Source: Lingula anatina (taxonomy: Eukaryota > Brachiopoda > Lingulata > Lingulida > Lingulidae). Taken from it: a stretch of 64,000 nucleotides of DNA. The position numbers and the translations under genes are program-made. The notes below the pieces were generated by a model, which saw only the letters and a program-made list of their open reading frames with translations, had not been told where the DNA came from and made no database searches. Below, piece by piece: positions 1-11,600 of this stretch. Every line of letters starts with the position of its first letter. Positions within the stretch are counted from its first letter, which is position 1. The stretch lies in the NCBI RefSeq assembly GCF_001039355.2, contig NW_019773637.1, positions 411,988 through 475,987 of the forward strand. The letters are read 5' to 3'.

Positions 1-767
1 CAATTGCATACTACACGTACATGTTTTTGCAGCCAAAACACAATCCCATCTTTATTCAATAGAACGAAAGGGAAAACCTGACAGCAAGGATATCCTTTTT
101 TGTCAAACTGCACACCATGTTTTTTGCCTTCGTAAAAAATGGCAGAGGTAGGCCTCCTTCCAGAAAAATCTGTCAAGAGAATAGAAGCAGATCTTTTATC
201 AATTCCTCTAACACCAGTGTTAAGTAAAGTTCTGAAATAATTAAGTGCAAACTGGGTTACAGATCGCCTGCAAATTGAGAGGGCCACTTTGGTGGGCCAG
301 GTGAAAATCGGCTGAAGAATAATCTGAAATCGTTATCCTCCTATTGGCTGATAAATTTTCATTTGTCAATAGCCACAGAAAAAATAACTGATATTTACCA
401 GCCAATATATCGTCTGCTGACTGTCAGAATTCATCAAGGAAATGCAACTTCATTGGCCATTTCAGACATGTAGTAATGAAACTGTTCAACTAACTTGTTG
501 GGATGCATGTGCTTTAGTCACAATGTAATATTTGACCAAGTAAACTGTTAAGACAGGGGATAACACCCCATGCTGCAATTAATCACCAAGCTATTGTCTG
601 TTGATTAAACAGTGAGTAAGCATGCATTGTGTTCGGTAACACCATTAATGAAAGAGGGGCGGCGCTATGAAAAAACAACCAGTTAAATTGCAAAAAAAAG
701 TGTTATTTTTGGTAAGGTCCCTTTCTTTCTAAGCTCAACTGTAACCTTTTTGCCATTTGAGAAATAT
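1..767. other. Non-coding stretch, no gene seen
   Basis: AT-rich sequence with stops in all frames and no exon with credible splice sites. No recognisable protein similarity or strong internal repeat was found. It may be intron or intergenic DNA of the minus-strand secreted-protein gene whose first exons lie at 1863-2078. Confidence 0.4.
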
Positions 768-768
768 G

Positions 769-1009
769 ACCCAGTTCCCATACCTAGATCGATCTAACAG
801 GATCAATTTATCTTCAATGGGTTTCCCTCTAAATTGCTTTCAGCTTTAGCGGCTTAAATGTCTGGCACGCCTACTGATGCTGCTTAACAATAATTAATTG
901 TAGTGTCAGTAGGCGTGACAGACATCTAAACCACTTCAGCAGAAAGCAATTAAGTGCGAATCCCCTTGGAAATAGGTCGATCCACAGTTAGTACGATGGG
1001 GTCTGGTCC
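769..1009. mobile_element. MITE, 'GATCGATC' family, copy 1
   Basis: The two ends are long imperfect inverted repeats. The left end reads CCCAGTTCCCATACCTAGATCGATC and onward to a TAGCGGCTTAAATGTCTGGC-like block; the right half carries the reverse complement of both (GGCGTGACAGACATCTAAAC, then GGTCGATCC). No transposase is encoded. Relatives sit at 1608-1778, 11044-11160, 22955-23166, 23973-24185, 42188-42440, 48669-48954 and, with changed ends, 50651-50877. Confidence 0.7.
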
Positions 1010-1607
1010 CTATGGTTCTGTACTCTTCCAAACAAAATGACGCGGCCCCAGTTAATATCACAGAGAAGCAAGCTTTTATGCGCAATATATCAAAATATTC
1101 TATGGTGGTATCGTCACAGAAAAAGGGTCAATGTTGTGTCTTACCAAATATCAAATTTCGATATTGCCACCAAAACGTTTGGAGCCCTTATGAACGGTTC
1201 ATCGAAACGCACATACTTCACTTGACTCTGACACCTTTGAGTACTATCTTTGTTACAGACGTCGCTGGACACTACTCCCGATACACCTGTAACATGAAAC
1301 ACACATATTTATGTACCTTCCATATTTTAAACGTTCTGGGTCTGCATGAACAGATTTCTATAACAGTTGTTATATCAGAATGAAATTATGTCCTGACTTA
1401 GAAGTTTGTTTTATCATTCTGATAATTGAACTTGGTTCTTGTACGTGTCTACTCCCTTCAAATATATTTTAATAATTTTCTTGTATTACATTTTCGGTTT
1501 GGGCTTTTTCAGTGTAGAATAAAACAGTTACCATTCCAGTTTTCAGCGAAAAAGCTAAACATTGATAATATCGTTTTTAAAACTACCGAACCAAATAACA
1601 TTCTCTT

Positions 1608-1778
1608 AGACTGGGTTTCTATACCTGGACTGATCTAACAGGATCGATCCATCTCCCAGGAGTTTCTCTCTAAATTGATTTCAGCTAAAGCGGCTTAAAT
1701 GTCTGGCACGCCTACTGAATGGTCTAAACGATAATATTTTACCCCCCCCCCCCCCCCCAGCGGCTTCAGTAGGCGTGA
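1608..1778. mobile_element. MITE, 'GATCGATC' family, truncated copy
   Basis: It has the same left half as the element at 769-1009 (CTGGGTTTCTATACCTGG, CCATCTCCCAGG, GCGGCTTAAATGTCTGGC). A 19-bp poly-C run at 1741-1759 sits at the centre. The right arm is lost just after CAGTAGGCGTGA. Confidence 0.6.
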
Positions 1779-1862
1779 AATATTGTATAATAATGAAAGT
1801 AAATTCAGCAACTAGTACTATATACATATGTTGTTTTTTAGTTGTCCTTGCCAAAGTCTCAC

Positions 1863-1952
1863 CCGCAGTCTGGCTGTACCTTAACGTAAATGTCACTGTT
1901 GCATGTACATTGTTGGTTTTAACTACATTATTATCGAACAAATACAGGAGGA
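1863..1952 (-). CDS. Candidate second exon of a secreted-protein gene
   Basis: This 90-nt open exon lies downstream (on the minus strand) of the signal-peptide exon at 2009-2078. It starts after a good acceptor (GACTGTTTTTTAG) and ends at a GTGAGA donor. It enters and leaves in phase 1, which matches the phase-1 end of the upstream exon and is typical of extracellular modules. It would encode 29 full codons including NNVVKTNNVHATVTFTLRYS. I do not recognise the protein. No further exon is evident to the left, so the rest may be outside the window. The call rests on splice signals and phase only. Confidence 0.35.
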
Positions 1953-2008
1953 CTAAAAAACAGTCGAGAACGACCCCGACTTCTAACATATTTTAAAATT
2001 GTACTTAC

Positions 2009-2078
2009 ACAAGGCATCAATTGCATCTGGAAGTAGCAGAACAACCAAAAAGCAACCAAGGAGAACTCTGGAGGTCAT
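2009..2078 (-). CDS. Signal-peptide first exon of an unidentified secreted protein
   Basis: On the minus strand an ATG at 2078 in good context (AAGAAGATGA) opens a 23-codon exon. It encodes a textbook signal peptide: MTSRVLLGCFLVVLLL, then a small-residue cleavage region ending DAIDA. The exon ends at a consensus GTAAGT donor at 2008 in phase 1. A TATA box and initiator lie at correct spacing upstream (2107-2142), so this looks like a complete 5' gene end with a 5' UTR of about 32 nt. A matching phase-1 exon is proposed at 1863-1952. The mature protein is not recognised. Confidence 0.6.
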
Positions 2079-2106
2079 CTTCTTGTTCTCAGTCTGAACA
2101 GGCGAG

Positions 2107-2142
2107 TGACTGAACGAACTGTGGCGCCCATGTCCTTTTATA
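2107..2142 (-). promoter_or_regulatory. TATA box and initiator of the secreted-protein gene
   Basis: On the minus strand TATAAAA (2136-2142) lies about 32 nt upstream of an initiator-like TCAGTC (2107-2112). The predicted start site is near 2110 and the ATG is at 2078. Spacing and order fit a focused core promoter. Confidence 0.55.
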
Positions 2143-2361
2143 GTTCCACAGTCTGTTGTTCACACATGTCCTGGCAGTTTATCAAGTTTCGTGCATTTTC
2201 AGTCATGCGGGGAGGCCCAATCAAGTCCCAAAAAATACATATAAACAACACCATATTAAGTTTCTGCTTTCATAATACCCGGATCTAGTCAGGCAGGTTT
2301 ATCATGATTTCGTTTTACATATATTTCTGTTTACAAACATGGAGAGTTTCAAATTTTAAAA

Positions 2362-4112
2362 ACGTCAATTTTAATTGATGTAACAGAGAGAAAATATATG
2401 TCATCAATAACATTTTCGAGATTTTTTTGTGCTATTTTTGATACTCTCCCACAAAGAAACTCTCCGGAATACTTAACATAAACATTGTCAGTGATGAACT
2501 TTTTCTATTTTTTGTGCTTTTATCACCCCTTCTCCCACATAAAGACGTGCCAATTACTTTTCAAAATGCTTAAGGCTTGCATTAAGTTTGACAGAAATTC
2601 ATAGAAACTCCAAAAAGGGGGCAATCAGACATTTGAATTCAATAGGAACAATGCCCAGTACTTTTCTGTACCCCAGATCGCTTTTTTTTCTCTCTTTAAT
2701 TAGCGAGGGAAAGGGGCAAATTTTGGAGACATCTTTTCAGGTTAGTGCATCATTTGGGAATCAAAAGTTGGAGGCAGGTGACACCAAGGTACAGTTGCTG
2801 CACCGGTCATTTTAATACGGAAAAGCGTTGTTTATCCTTGCCCTCAACATTTTGATACAATGTAGTGGGAAGTTAACGCAAATCATGATTCTTTGGTTTG
2901 CCTATGTAAATAATTGATTATATATAAAATTTCTTGCACGAATCAAGACGTAAACATCTGAGGGTTTGCATTGTAATGATAAACTTTTTGATTTACTTAG
3001 GTTGGCCAGTGTGGTAATTAAAGACGGCTTAGATTTTATGGTGATGGTATCCAGCATTGGCACCGTGTTTTTCTCACGACATCATCAAATATGAGCATTC
3101 GTAATAAAGTCACAATTTGAAATCATTTAACAAATGTTACAAAGTGTAAAAATGAGGTAATTTTGGTTTCTTTTGTGTTGTTTATGTGCCTACAATATTT
3201 TCGCACCTTTGTGCGCTTTAGCTTCAGCGTCATGACTCTCCATATAGTGTTATTTATTTTCATTTAAAACAAGACATGAGACGTTTAGTTGCTTATTAGT
3301 GGTAGATAATCATACTCCTGGAGTAAAATATAAAGTCTGCAACCTGTTTTCAATCAAGATATTTTAATGGTTGAAAATACCCAGTGTGATAATGAAAGGA
3401 ATGATGCATTGCTAATACTTAAACTTATATATGTCCTCTTTTAAATGATAATAATAATTTTATATGTGCTCATATTAGATAAAATCTAGTTGACAACAAA
3501 GCCGTTCTTTATAACCACACTGGCCAACTTAGTAAATCAAAAAGTTCATCATTACAATGCAGACTCTCAGATGTTTACGTCTTTTGTTGATTGTATATCC
3601 TTAATTATATACATAAGCAAACCAAAGAATCATGATTTGCGTTTACTTCCTGCTATCAAAATGTTAAGGACAAGGTCAAAACAGACACAATGTAGGAGTG
3701 GAGGAGACGCTTTTCCGTATTAAAATGACCGTATTAAAATGTACCTTGGTGTCACCTACCTCCGCTTTTCCGTATTAAAATGTACCTTGGTGTCACCTAC
3801 CTCCACTTTTTGATTCCCAAATGGTACACTAACCAGAATAGATATCCCTAGAATGTGTTTCCTTCCCTCGTTAAAGAGAGCCTCAAGCATTCAGAAAAGT
3901 AAATGGCAAGTTTTGATGTGGGAGAGGGGGCGATAAAAGCATTAAAAATAAAAAACAAATACCACAGACAATCAACGTTCATGCTCATTATGAGAGTAAC
4001 AGACAAGTTTCATTTTGGGAGAAGGAGTAATAAAAGCACTAACAATCTCGAAAAATGTATTGATAAAGCCTATTTTCTCTCTGTTACATCAAACATGATT
4101 TTTTAAAGATTT
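2362..4112. repeat. Large imperfect inverted repeat (about 0.6 kb arms)
   Basis: The left arm (about 2362-3017) reappears as reverse complement at about 3512-4112. The inner ends match as TTGGCCAGTGTGGTTA-like sequence; the outer ends match near AGAGAGAAAATA and TATTTTCTCTCT. The spacer is about 0.5 kb. The right arm also holds a tandem duplication of about 40 bp at 3728-3804 (TACCTTGGTGTCACCTACCT twice). The arms differ by many substitutions and indels, so this is not a trivial assembly foldback, although an N lies 70 bp beyond the right arm. Confidence 0.7.
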
Positions 4113-4181
4113 TCTGTAAGAGTACAGTGATGTTTCTTTAATCAACACTTACAAATATTGAATTTTTCCCTCAATTTTCTT

Positions 4182-4182
4182 N
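4182..4182. other. Single N, possible assembly join
   Basis: One ambiguous base within a T-rich run. The other two Ns in the window (47082, 59582) are demonstrable contig joins, so continuity across this point should not be assumed. A misjoin here could explain why the upstream exons of the gene at 5522-8660 are missing. Confidence 0.5.
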
Positions 4183-4333
4183 ATTTTTTTTTTTAATTAA
4201 ACCAGGTTCAAGCCTAATTAATGCAATTTATTTCCAGTGGTGACCACATTTACATGACTGTTATTAATTTTTATTTTCTGGCATCTTTTATATATATTTA
4301 TGTGTGGGTGTGTCCAAGAACATGCTTTTTCCA

Positions 4334-4555
4334 GGCCTTATAAACAGATAAGGCATTTACTAACACTACCGGCAGATCTTTAAGCACTAATGCCCATATT
4401 CACCACATAACCCACAAATTAACCAGCACTACCAGAGCGGATGAATGTTAGTGCTAGGTGTGTTGGCTAATTCGTGGCTTTTATGGTTAATATGGGCGCT
4501 AGTGCTAAAAGATCTGCGGGTGGTGTTAGTAAATACCTAATCTGTTTATAAGGCC
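4334..4555. mobile_element. MITE with AGGCCTTATAAACAGAT ends
   Basis: A 222-bp palindromic element. AGGCCTTATAAACAGAT at the left pairs with ATCTGTTTATAAGGCCT-like sequence at the right. The complementarity continues inward (GTTAGTAAAT, AAAGATCTGC, GCGCTAGTGCTAAAAG) for nearly the full length, so it would fold into one long hairpin. It has no coding capacity. Confidence 0.7.
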
Positions 4556-5290
4556 TGTTTTCTATGGACACAACAATTTACCAACTTGTTTGAATGAGGA
4601 CATCCGTAGAATTCTGTATGATACTTCAGAAGCCTTATTACACATTTATTTACATTTATTTTATTACTCATTGTGTACTTCTTTTTTTAAAAAATGTTAA
4701 GTCTGTAATGAGACTGATTACCAGGTGCTTGGCTGAATATAGGTCACAAAGGGAGGAGTCATTTGATGATTGAATAAAGATTTTTAATATATCTGTTTAC
4801 TTTTTGCTGTGCGCATGTTGCTTGCTTGAATTCCTTGACAGATAAAATTATAATTTAAATGTGTCTTCTTTGCAAGTGAGAAAGTAAACCAGTTTGCCTC
4901 TATTTTTTTTCCTAATTGCTCACTGTTTTCAGCCACATGATTTCCAATATTGCTTAAGTTAATACTAACAAGCAGATGATTACATACTATTGTGAGCCTA
5001 GTAAACCTCCAGATCTTTTTTGACAATCTTTTTGAGATTTTGTCAACAGTATATTGTTTTAAGAGACAATTTAATCAGTCTTGTGTAAATTTTGTGAGTT
5101 GCTGCCAGTAATACAAGAAAACTTATTTTGGCAGACAGTGGTCTCCTTTTGAATTTGGCTGCGACATTGATTCTTTCAAACCCAATTTTGTTCTACGAAT
5201 GATAAAATTAATATTATTGCATGACACGATTCATCGTATTGTATGACACGTGATTTCATGACGGCCCAAATGGCTTTAGAACTTCAGCCA

Positions 5291-5471
5291 GTGCATTCAG
5301 AACAGCCAACTAACAGATCTGCGGATCAACTATGAAGACCCACTAAAAAGCCTGTCCCTCAATTCACAATTAAACACTGAATAGATTCTTTGGGCGATTA
5401 CGCAACAAGCACTCAGTGGGTCGGCCATATTTGATCCCCGGATCCGTTAGTCTGTTGTTATGAATGCACTC
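5291..5471. mobile_element. MITE with GTGCATTCAGAACA ends
   Basis: Left terminus GTGCATTCAGAACA is matched by inverted TGTTATGAATGCAC at the right. Internal segments (ACTAAAAAGC, GATTACGCAACAAGCA, GGCCATATTTGAT) are shared with the interrupted copy at 23942-24350. It abuts the acceptor region of the first exon of the plus-strand gene at 5522. Confidence 0.6.
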
Positions 5472-5521
5472 GGCAACACAGTATCATGTCTGGGCTAACA
5501 CTTTCGTTGCATCTTTTCCAG

Positions 5522-8500
5522 CGAACGTTACCCCTCCTCAGTTATGTACGGGATTTTGTCCCTCTGAGATGATTTTCCAGCCTGTGCATCGGCCGGTTGC
5601 CCAGCAACAGAATCGCAGACATCATGAGGAAAAGGTGAGGTGGATCAATTTTTTCTTCATCTTTGCTGAAACTTCAATTATATCCTTTAACTTGAAAACA
5701 ATTTGCCATACATGATTATCATTCACAGATTCATATTTAATTGTCAGGATTTTCATCTTTTTTTTTCAATCGCAGACTTCATTGGGCAATGGCATTGAGT
5801 TTCAGGCCTCCACATCGAATAGTTTCAGCCCAGACACATCTAGTTCTGGGTTCCTGACTCTTCCAAGCCATAGTAAGACATCCAGTAGGGTAAGTATAAT
5901 AAATGAATAAGTAAATAAATAATAATAATAAATAATAATAATAATAATTGTTGTTTAGCTAAAATATTAAAAAATTTATTTAGCAGGCTATTAAATTTTT
6001 TGTGATATACAACTTGTTTAGCAAGTGAGCTTATGATTTTGGACCAAAAGTTGACTTTGGACATCTTTTTTGAGATGGGTCTCAGCAGCCTTTTCTCAAT
6101 AATGTAATGGACTGTACGGTGGGGGAATCCGATTTACTGCCCATCTCGAGAATATCTTTTTCAGTGGCTGATAAGATTAAGTCTAACATATTAGGTCTAA
6201 CCAGCTTGATTGCAATTGTGATTTTAATTCTGTTGAATCATTGTACTTAATCGGAATTCAAACTTCCAAACTCTCCAACCTTTAGTTACATGCACGTCAG
6301 TGGTAAAATTAGTATCATTTTCAGTATCGATTTGGTATAGCCAATGTACCAATTTCAATATTTTCAGTATCCATTTGGTATAGCCAATGTACCAATTTCA
6401 ATATTTTCAGTATCCATTCGGTATAGCCAATGTACCAAAGTTGGGTAATAAGGTGCTTAAAGGGTCTTCTAAGGGAACAGAAAGTACCAGCGTGTCCACG
6501 GACTTCTTACTAGAGAGTGACGGAAGTACTCCGATGTCAGAGTCTGCCCAGACAAAGGTTGGTGGACATTTTGGTGTGAATGAATCTGTGGCACCACTGA
6601 GTGAGGAATAGCATGAAGGAGTGTGGTACCTTTGGCTGAGTGAGGAATGGCAGGAATGAGTGTGGTACCTTTTGGCTGAGTGTTTTATAGAGATATTGGC
6701 AGCTAAATAGCCGGGCTATTACATGAGATGGTCCCCTACCTGTAACTCAAATAATCAGCTTCAAATGAACTTTTAGAGAGATTGTGAATGGGAGAAAAAC
6801 CCTCCAACATGGCATAGTGACATGACATCACCTGATTAGGTCGCCAATTTTGCTAACAGCTTTTATTTTCTTCATTTCCGCTTCAATTTATTATATGATT
6901 GTATCTTTATCATAGGAGTCGTCGGGAGACTCTGGAACAGTGTTAAAACTTGCGGAGGACCCCCCATGGATCTCAGCTGTTCCCTGGAATAAGGACACCA
7001 TGATGCGTTACCAGTTACAACCCAAAAGGCTCAAGTCTGTGCTTAAATCAGATCGTGTTACCATGGAAACTGTCCTGCAGCCGGAACTGATGACGTCGCA
7101 GTTCCACCAGTTACTGGAGGATTTGGAGAACAAAATTGCCGAAGTATGGAATATTTATGCTACAAATTTCTTGCCCCTCATATCTTTAAAAACTAGCAGA
7201 GATATGCCCATAGTGTTGCCCCCATACTACAAATGCAACAATGATAACACATTTCAAGGAAAAACAATAGGTCTATTGTCTAAAAAATCACAGGAGTCGC
7301 TATTTCTGAAGAAAGAGAGAGAGGGGGGGAGGAGGGAGTGGATTTTTTCTATAAAGCAAATTTACTTGATATTGTACGTTTTTCATATTTGTCAGAATAG
7401 ATTCCATTCACTAATAACAATTCAGAGCAGTTTCTTTGATTATGCTTGTAATATTGTTGCTTCCGGGAAATTCCCTTGAAACATTCGTGCTTTCAAGAAA
7501 TGTCCTCGAACTTGGGCAGCTCACAACAGTTGTTAAATTTTCTATTGCTGCTTTCAGGAACTACCCCCGTCCTCTGCCTCCTCACAGTTGTATAATTGTT
7601 CTTTTTTTTCTGCTTACAGGAAATGTCCCTGTCGTCCGACAGCTCTTCTCAGGGAGAGACGAAGGGGCAAGCCAGCAAGCTGTGCTACGTCGACTGTAAC
7701 AGTGAGACGCACGACCACGGCGTCTCCAACGTGATGCCCGAGACGGAGGCCATGAGCGACAGCACCGACAGCAACAATTCCAAAGGAATGGTCCACGTGC
7801 AGAAGCCGCGCAAGAGTTGTTCCCACCGCCGGTCCAACACCGTGCAGACACCGCAGCAGCAGCAGCAGCAACAGCAGCAGCGCCTCGCGGAAACTAAAGA
7901 GGCTTTGGAGCAGGACCAAAGGGAGCACGGAGAACAAGGAGAGGATCAGCTGCCCGAGAACGACGAGAAAGATTCGAGCTCAAAAAGTGACGATGGAGAG
8001 AAGAGCATGTCGGAAGGATCAAGCATCGATAAAAACTCTTGCGACAAAATGGACGGTGCGCAATCCGAGAATTCGAAGGCGGAGAGCGATAAGGCGGTGT
8101 CCAGCGATTTGACGCCCAGCGATGCTCGAAGTAATGAAGAAGAGCAGAACAGCTCTCTGAAGGAATCGGACCATTCCTCCGGCGTTGAAAACACAAACGG
8201 CAAAGACCCCACTGAAGCCGTCATGGACGACGTAATGTCCCAGTTGTTTGTTCCCTTAAAAGCTCGCTTCCCGTGCAAGCAAAAGATTGACCCAGTTTCT
8301 CCATGGCTCAAAGATTTCCAGTTCACAGAATCCGCAGCCAAGGAGTATCAAATGGACATGAAAACTTTAGAAGAGGTACTGGCGAAGGACAGCTTACAAA
8401 TGAAGCAGTTTGTTCAGCCCGCTATGATCGGGGCGCAGTTTGCCGAGTTAAGGGTAAGATTAGAACAAGGCAACTCCACCTCTGAATCTCCGAGTGCCGA

Positions 8501-8660
8501 TGCCAGGAAAGAAGAATCCACTGCGGAGAAGAACCCAGGAAGTCCGTTCGGGAACCTGTTCTACCCGATTCTAACCCAGATGGGCAGCGACGGAGACGCC
8601 GTGGGCTCGCAGTGCGCCATGTCCGTGGGAAGTGACGGCACGGACGGAAAGGGGACTTAG
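5522..8660 (+). CDS. 3' exons of a polyQ protein with a duplicated domain (possibly PERIOD-like)
   Basis: Five exons join in frame: 5522-5634, 5776-5889, 6411-6557, 6916-7143 and 7620-8660 (stop), giving about 546 residues. All junctions after the first exon are phase 0 with GT-AG ends. The first exon opens in mid-codon and no upstream coding exon is visible, so the protein is amino-terminally incomplete here. The sequence is Ser/Glu-rich and low complexity with a nine-glutamine tract (7854-7880). Two related segments of about 60 residues (6955-7131 and 8289-8478) share PPW/SPW, then RYQ/EYQ, VL.(S/K)D, QP and QF..L. This W-YQ-VL-D-QP-QL pattern recalls the carboxy-terminal region of PERIOD clock proteins, but that is recollection and not a search result. 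AATAAA signals follow at 9718 and 9768. Confidence 0.7.
6325..6453 (+). repeat. Three tandem 43-bp copies of a splice acceptor
   Basis: TTTTCAG|TATC(C/G)ATT(T/C)GGTATAG recurs at exact 43-bp spacing, with putative exon starts at 6325, 6368 and 6411. Only use of the third copy continues the reading frame into the exon ending at 6557. The first two give stop codons within about 80-90 nt. Confidence 0.85.
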
Positions 8661-11600
8661 CGACTTGTGTGGTCGCAAAAATTAAAAATAAGAAAGAAAG
8701 AAAACTAAAGTGAAATTAGGAATACTCTGTAAAAATGGTCATTTGTAAATGAACGGGCTGGCATGCATTTAAATGACGAGACGGCAAAAAAGAAAGAATT
8801 TTGAAAGCAGTGTTTTGCATGCAAGTGTACGTGGAAAAGAAGAAGGAAAGTTAATATTTTTCGGCCTGATAATTTGACATTTAACGTAACGTTTCTCTCG
8901 AAACCTCTTTTTGTATGCTTGCCAAGAATGGACGACAAAAATAAATGACCAAGATAAAGGTAATTGCTAAACTTCTGGGTCCATTAAAAATTTTGTGTCC
9001 AGTTGATATGTATTTTTTTCGTAATTTATAAAAAGTTGGTATACTGTAAGTATGTCGCTGGGAAAACGTTATTTAAAAAAAGCCATGAGAATGAAAAAAC
9101 GTTGTGGAGGTAGCCCAGCTTGTTGGTTTGTACCTATACTTTCTCTCTGGTAGAGATTGTACCTTCTCTCTTCTCGGGTAGAGGTCTGCACTTTCTCATA
9201 ACGAGAAGTAAAACTGTTTCATATTTACGAAAGGACAATATGGGTAACTTGAGTACTAGAAAGCATGGTGCTGACCAGAATGTTGATAGGTAAACGAGTG
9301 AAAGAAAAAAATAACAACCCAGGCATATTAAATATAGACCATTTGTGATCGATTTTGTAATATGTATTATTTAATAAGTAAAATGTAACACGGTATAGTT
9401 ATGATATAGTGGTCTTTTTTTCCATCCAAAAATTAGACGGACATCTTCAGCGATCGCTGGCCGCAGTGTTTTAACAATGACAGGACAATAGATGGCGTTG
9501 TGGTCAGTTGGAGGTTATATACGGACTTCTACTCCCTCCTCCCCCCCCCCCCAAATTATTGTTTTTCCATCGTTTTCAGGATGGACAATGACGTCATTCT
9601 AAATTTTGTATGGAAAAATTGAACAGTTTATGCAATTTTGATTTTACGTTCAGAGGAACTTATTCCGAAAATCGCATAGCTTGTTTCTAAGTCGTTTAAA
9701 ATTTTATGAACTCTATAAATAAAATTCCTTATTGTTCCTTGGTCGTTTTATATTTTATGAATGTTTAAATAAACCCCCAAAAGCTTACAACTTTGTCTGA
9801 GTTTTTCAAGGTAAAAAGAATACTGAGAAGTAAAAAGCTTTTAGCCTGTTGATATTTACACCCATGAAACGAGGCCGACGGTCTATAGCAATCTGTAAAA
9901 CGCAGTTAAAGCCTAGATTACATTTGAAGTGCAATGCCCGCACGGTGTACGTATACTGCCTGTATTATAAATTCCCTTTTCGTACGGCGTCTGAGCGGAG
10001 GTAGACGATAGCCGTACGTTTTTCTTTTTTCAAAATCGTAAGTAGCTATGGCGAATACGTTTATATAACGCGCGAGAGCCGTGCCATTTCTCCAACATTA
10101 TTACCTCGAGGTCACGTGGGGAAGATCGTATTTCAATTGAAAAATGATCGTCCGGAGCCCTTTCAATCTCGGTGCAGTTGCCGCACATCTTTTATCCGGC
10201 TTCTTGAAGTCGTTGCAGCCCCTTACGTTTTTTTTTTCAACCTTGCGTTCAGATTAAGAAAAACTACAATTTTACATTTATGCAAATGAATTATACAAAA
10301 GAAAGGTACAACTCCTTGATTACACTGACATTTAAACATCTAAACTATTTTTGTGCCTCCGAAACCAACAAATAAGGAAGGGAAAGAGACCAATAACCGG
10401 TTCAAACATTATCACGATCACCGCAAGTCCACCGAACAATGCCTGTGCAGGAACTGCGCAATGCCATCTGCGGGCTTCCGGCCTGGCTTCAAGGTCATGT
10501 GGGATCTGGAGAAATGACACGGCGACCATTTGTAATGTGGACATTAACGCGCGATTAACGATGACAAAAAAAAAAAAAAAAAAAAAAAAAACTCTACGGA
10601 CAAATCGCATACAATTTCATCGCACGGCGCCCGTGGCAACTTTAGTCGGCTATAATTTTTAACGGACTAACGATTCTTTATCTAAGTCATTTCGCAAAGA
10701 AGACCCAAAAGTTCTGCAAATTAGGTTCCCGTAAATGAAATTGCTACAATTATGTGATTGGAAGTTTTAAGTTTCGAACATGACATGGGTCAAATCATAT
10801 ATTAAATGGTGGGAAAACATTGATACATTAGACTATTTATGCATTACACTGAGAAGGATTGGCCGACCCCCCACTCAAGTGAACAAATCGTAAGCATACT
10901 TTTACTCTGTTCAGTCCGTCGCCCCCCCCCCCCCCCCATTCTCTCAACACCTCAGCCGAAATGTTAGAATTTTCCGTTATAGTAAAGAGACGATTGTTCT
11001 TCTTTTTCCTTACAAAATTGAACTATTTCGGGAACCAATCCTTAGACTGGGTTCCCAGCCCTGGGTCGGTCCATCTGGAACGATCTATCTCCCTGGGGAG
11101 TCTCACTAAATACTGTCAACTTAACCGGCTTAAATATCTGTGGGAATGGTCCCTTAGTCTAGTGCTTTACCAGTTCCTCTGTCCCCCATATTAAATCTTT
11201 GCTTTTGCCGTATAGCAGGCTAAGCCTCGGTCGATTGCATCCCGACTTGATTCCACAAATGTTACTCCATAAAACAAAATCCAAATACTCTTAAGAATGC
11301 TTTAATGTCAAGGCAGCAGTTGATGTAATTTCTTCACAATTAATAAACTTAAAAGTACTACATTCATTTAAATTACAAATAACACCCAGCAACCGTGACT
11401 TTCTGTCATCACAAAACGTTACTTTCTGAACGTACAAATGAATAGAATAATAATTTCTTCTCATTAGTAGTCATGCTGTGCCCTTTTTTTATCACTTCGA
11501 ACATAACCAGAAAAGCGTCATGAATCAAGCACAATTCTTCCAGTAATAGCCATTACAATGGGTGGCGATTTACAAATAACTAGAAAATTAATGGTGTCAT

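Noticed and set aside
1012-1383. 123-codon plus-strand ORF
   Set aside because: It starts inside a MITE end, has no splice or promoter context and shows no recognisable similarity.
1-5521. PAS-domain exons that would prove the downstream gene is PERIOD
   Set aside because: None was found on the plus strand. The upstream gene part is missing or beyond an assembly join, so the PERIOD assignment stays tentative.
7582-8341. Several long ORFs on the minus strand opposite the polyQ exon
   Set aside because: They are shadows of the GC-richer coding exon, lack splice context and read as low-complexity Leu/Ser/Arg.
10332-10610. Minus-strand ORF with a membrane-like segment (ALFGGLAVIVIMFEPVIG)
   Set aside because: Its start is a poly-Phe run from a poly-A tract and no family is recognised. 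It may be chance or part of a retroposed sequence.
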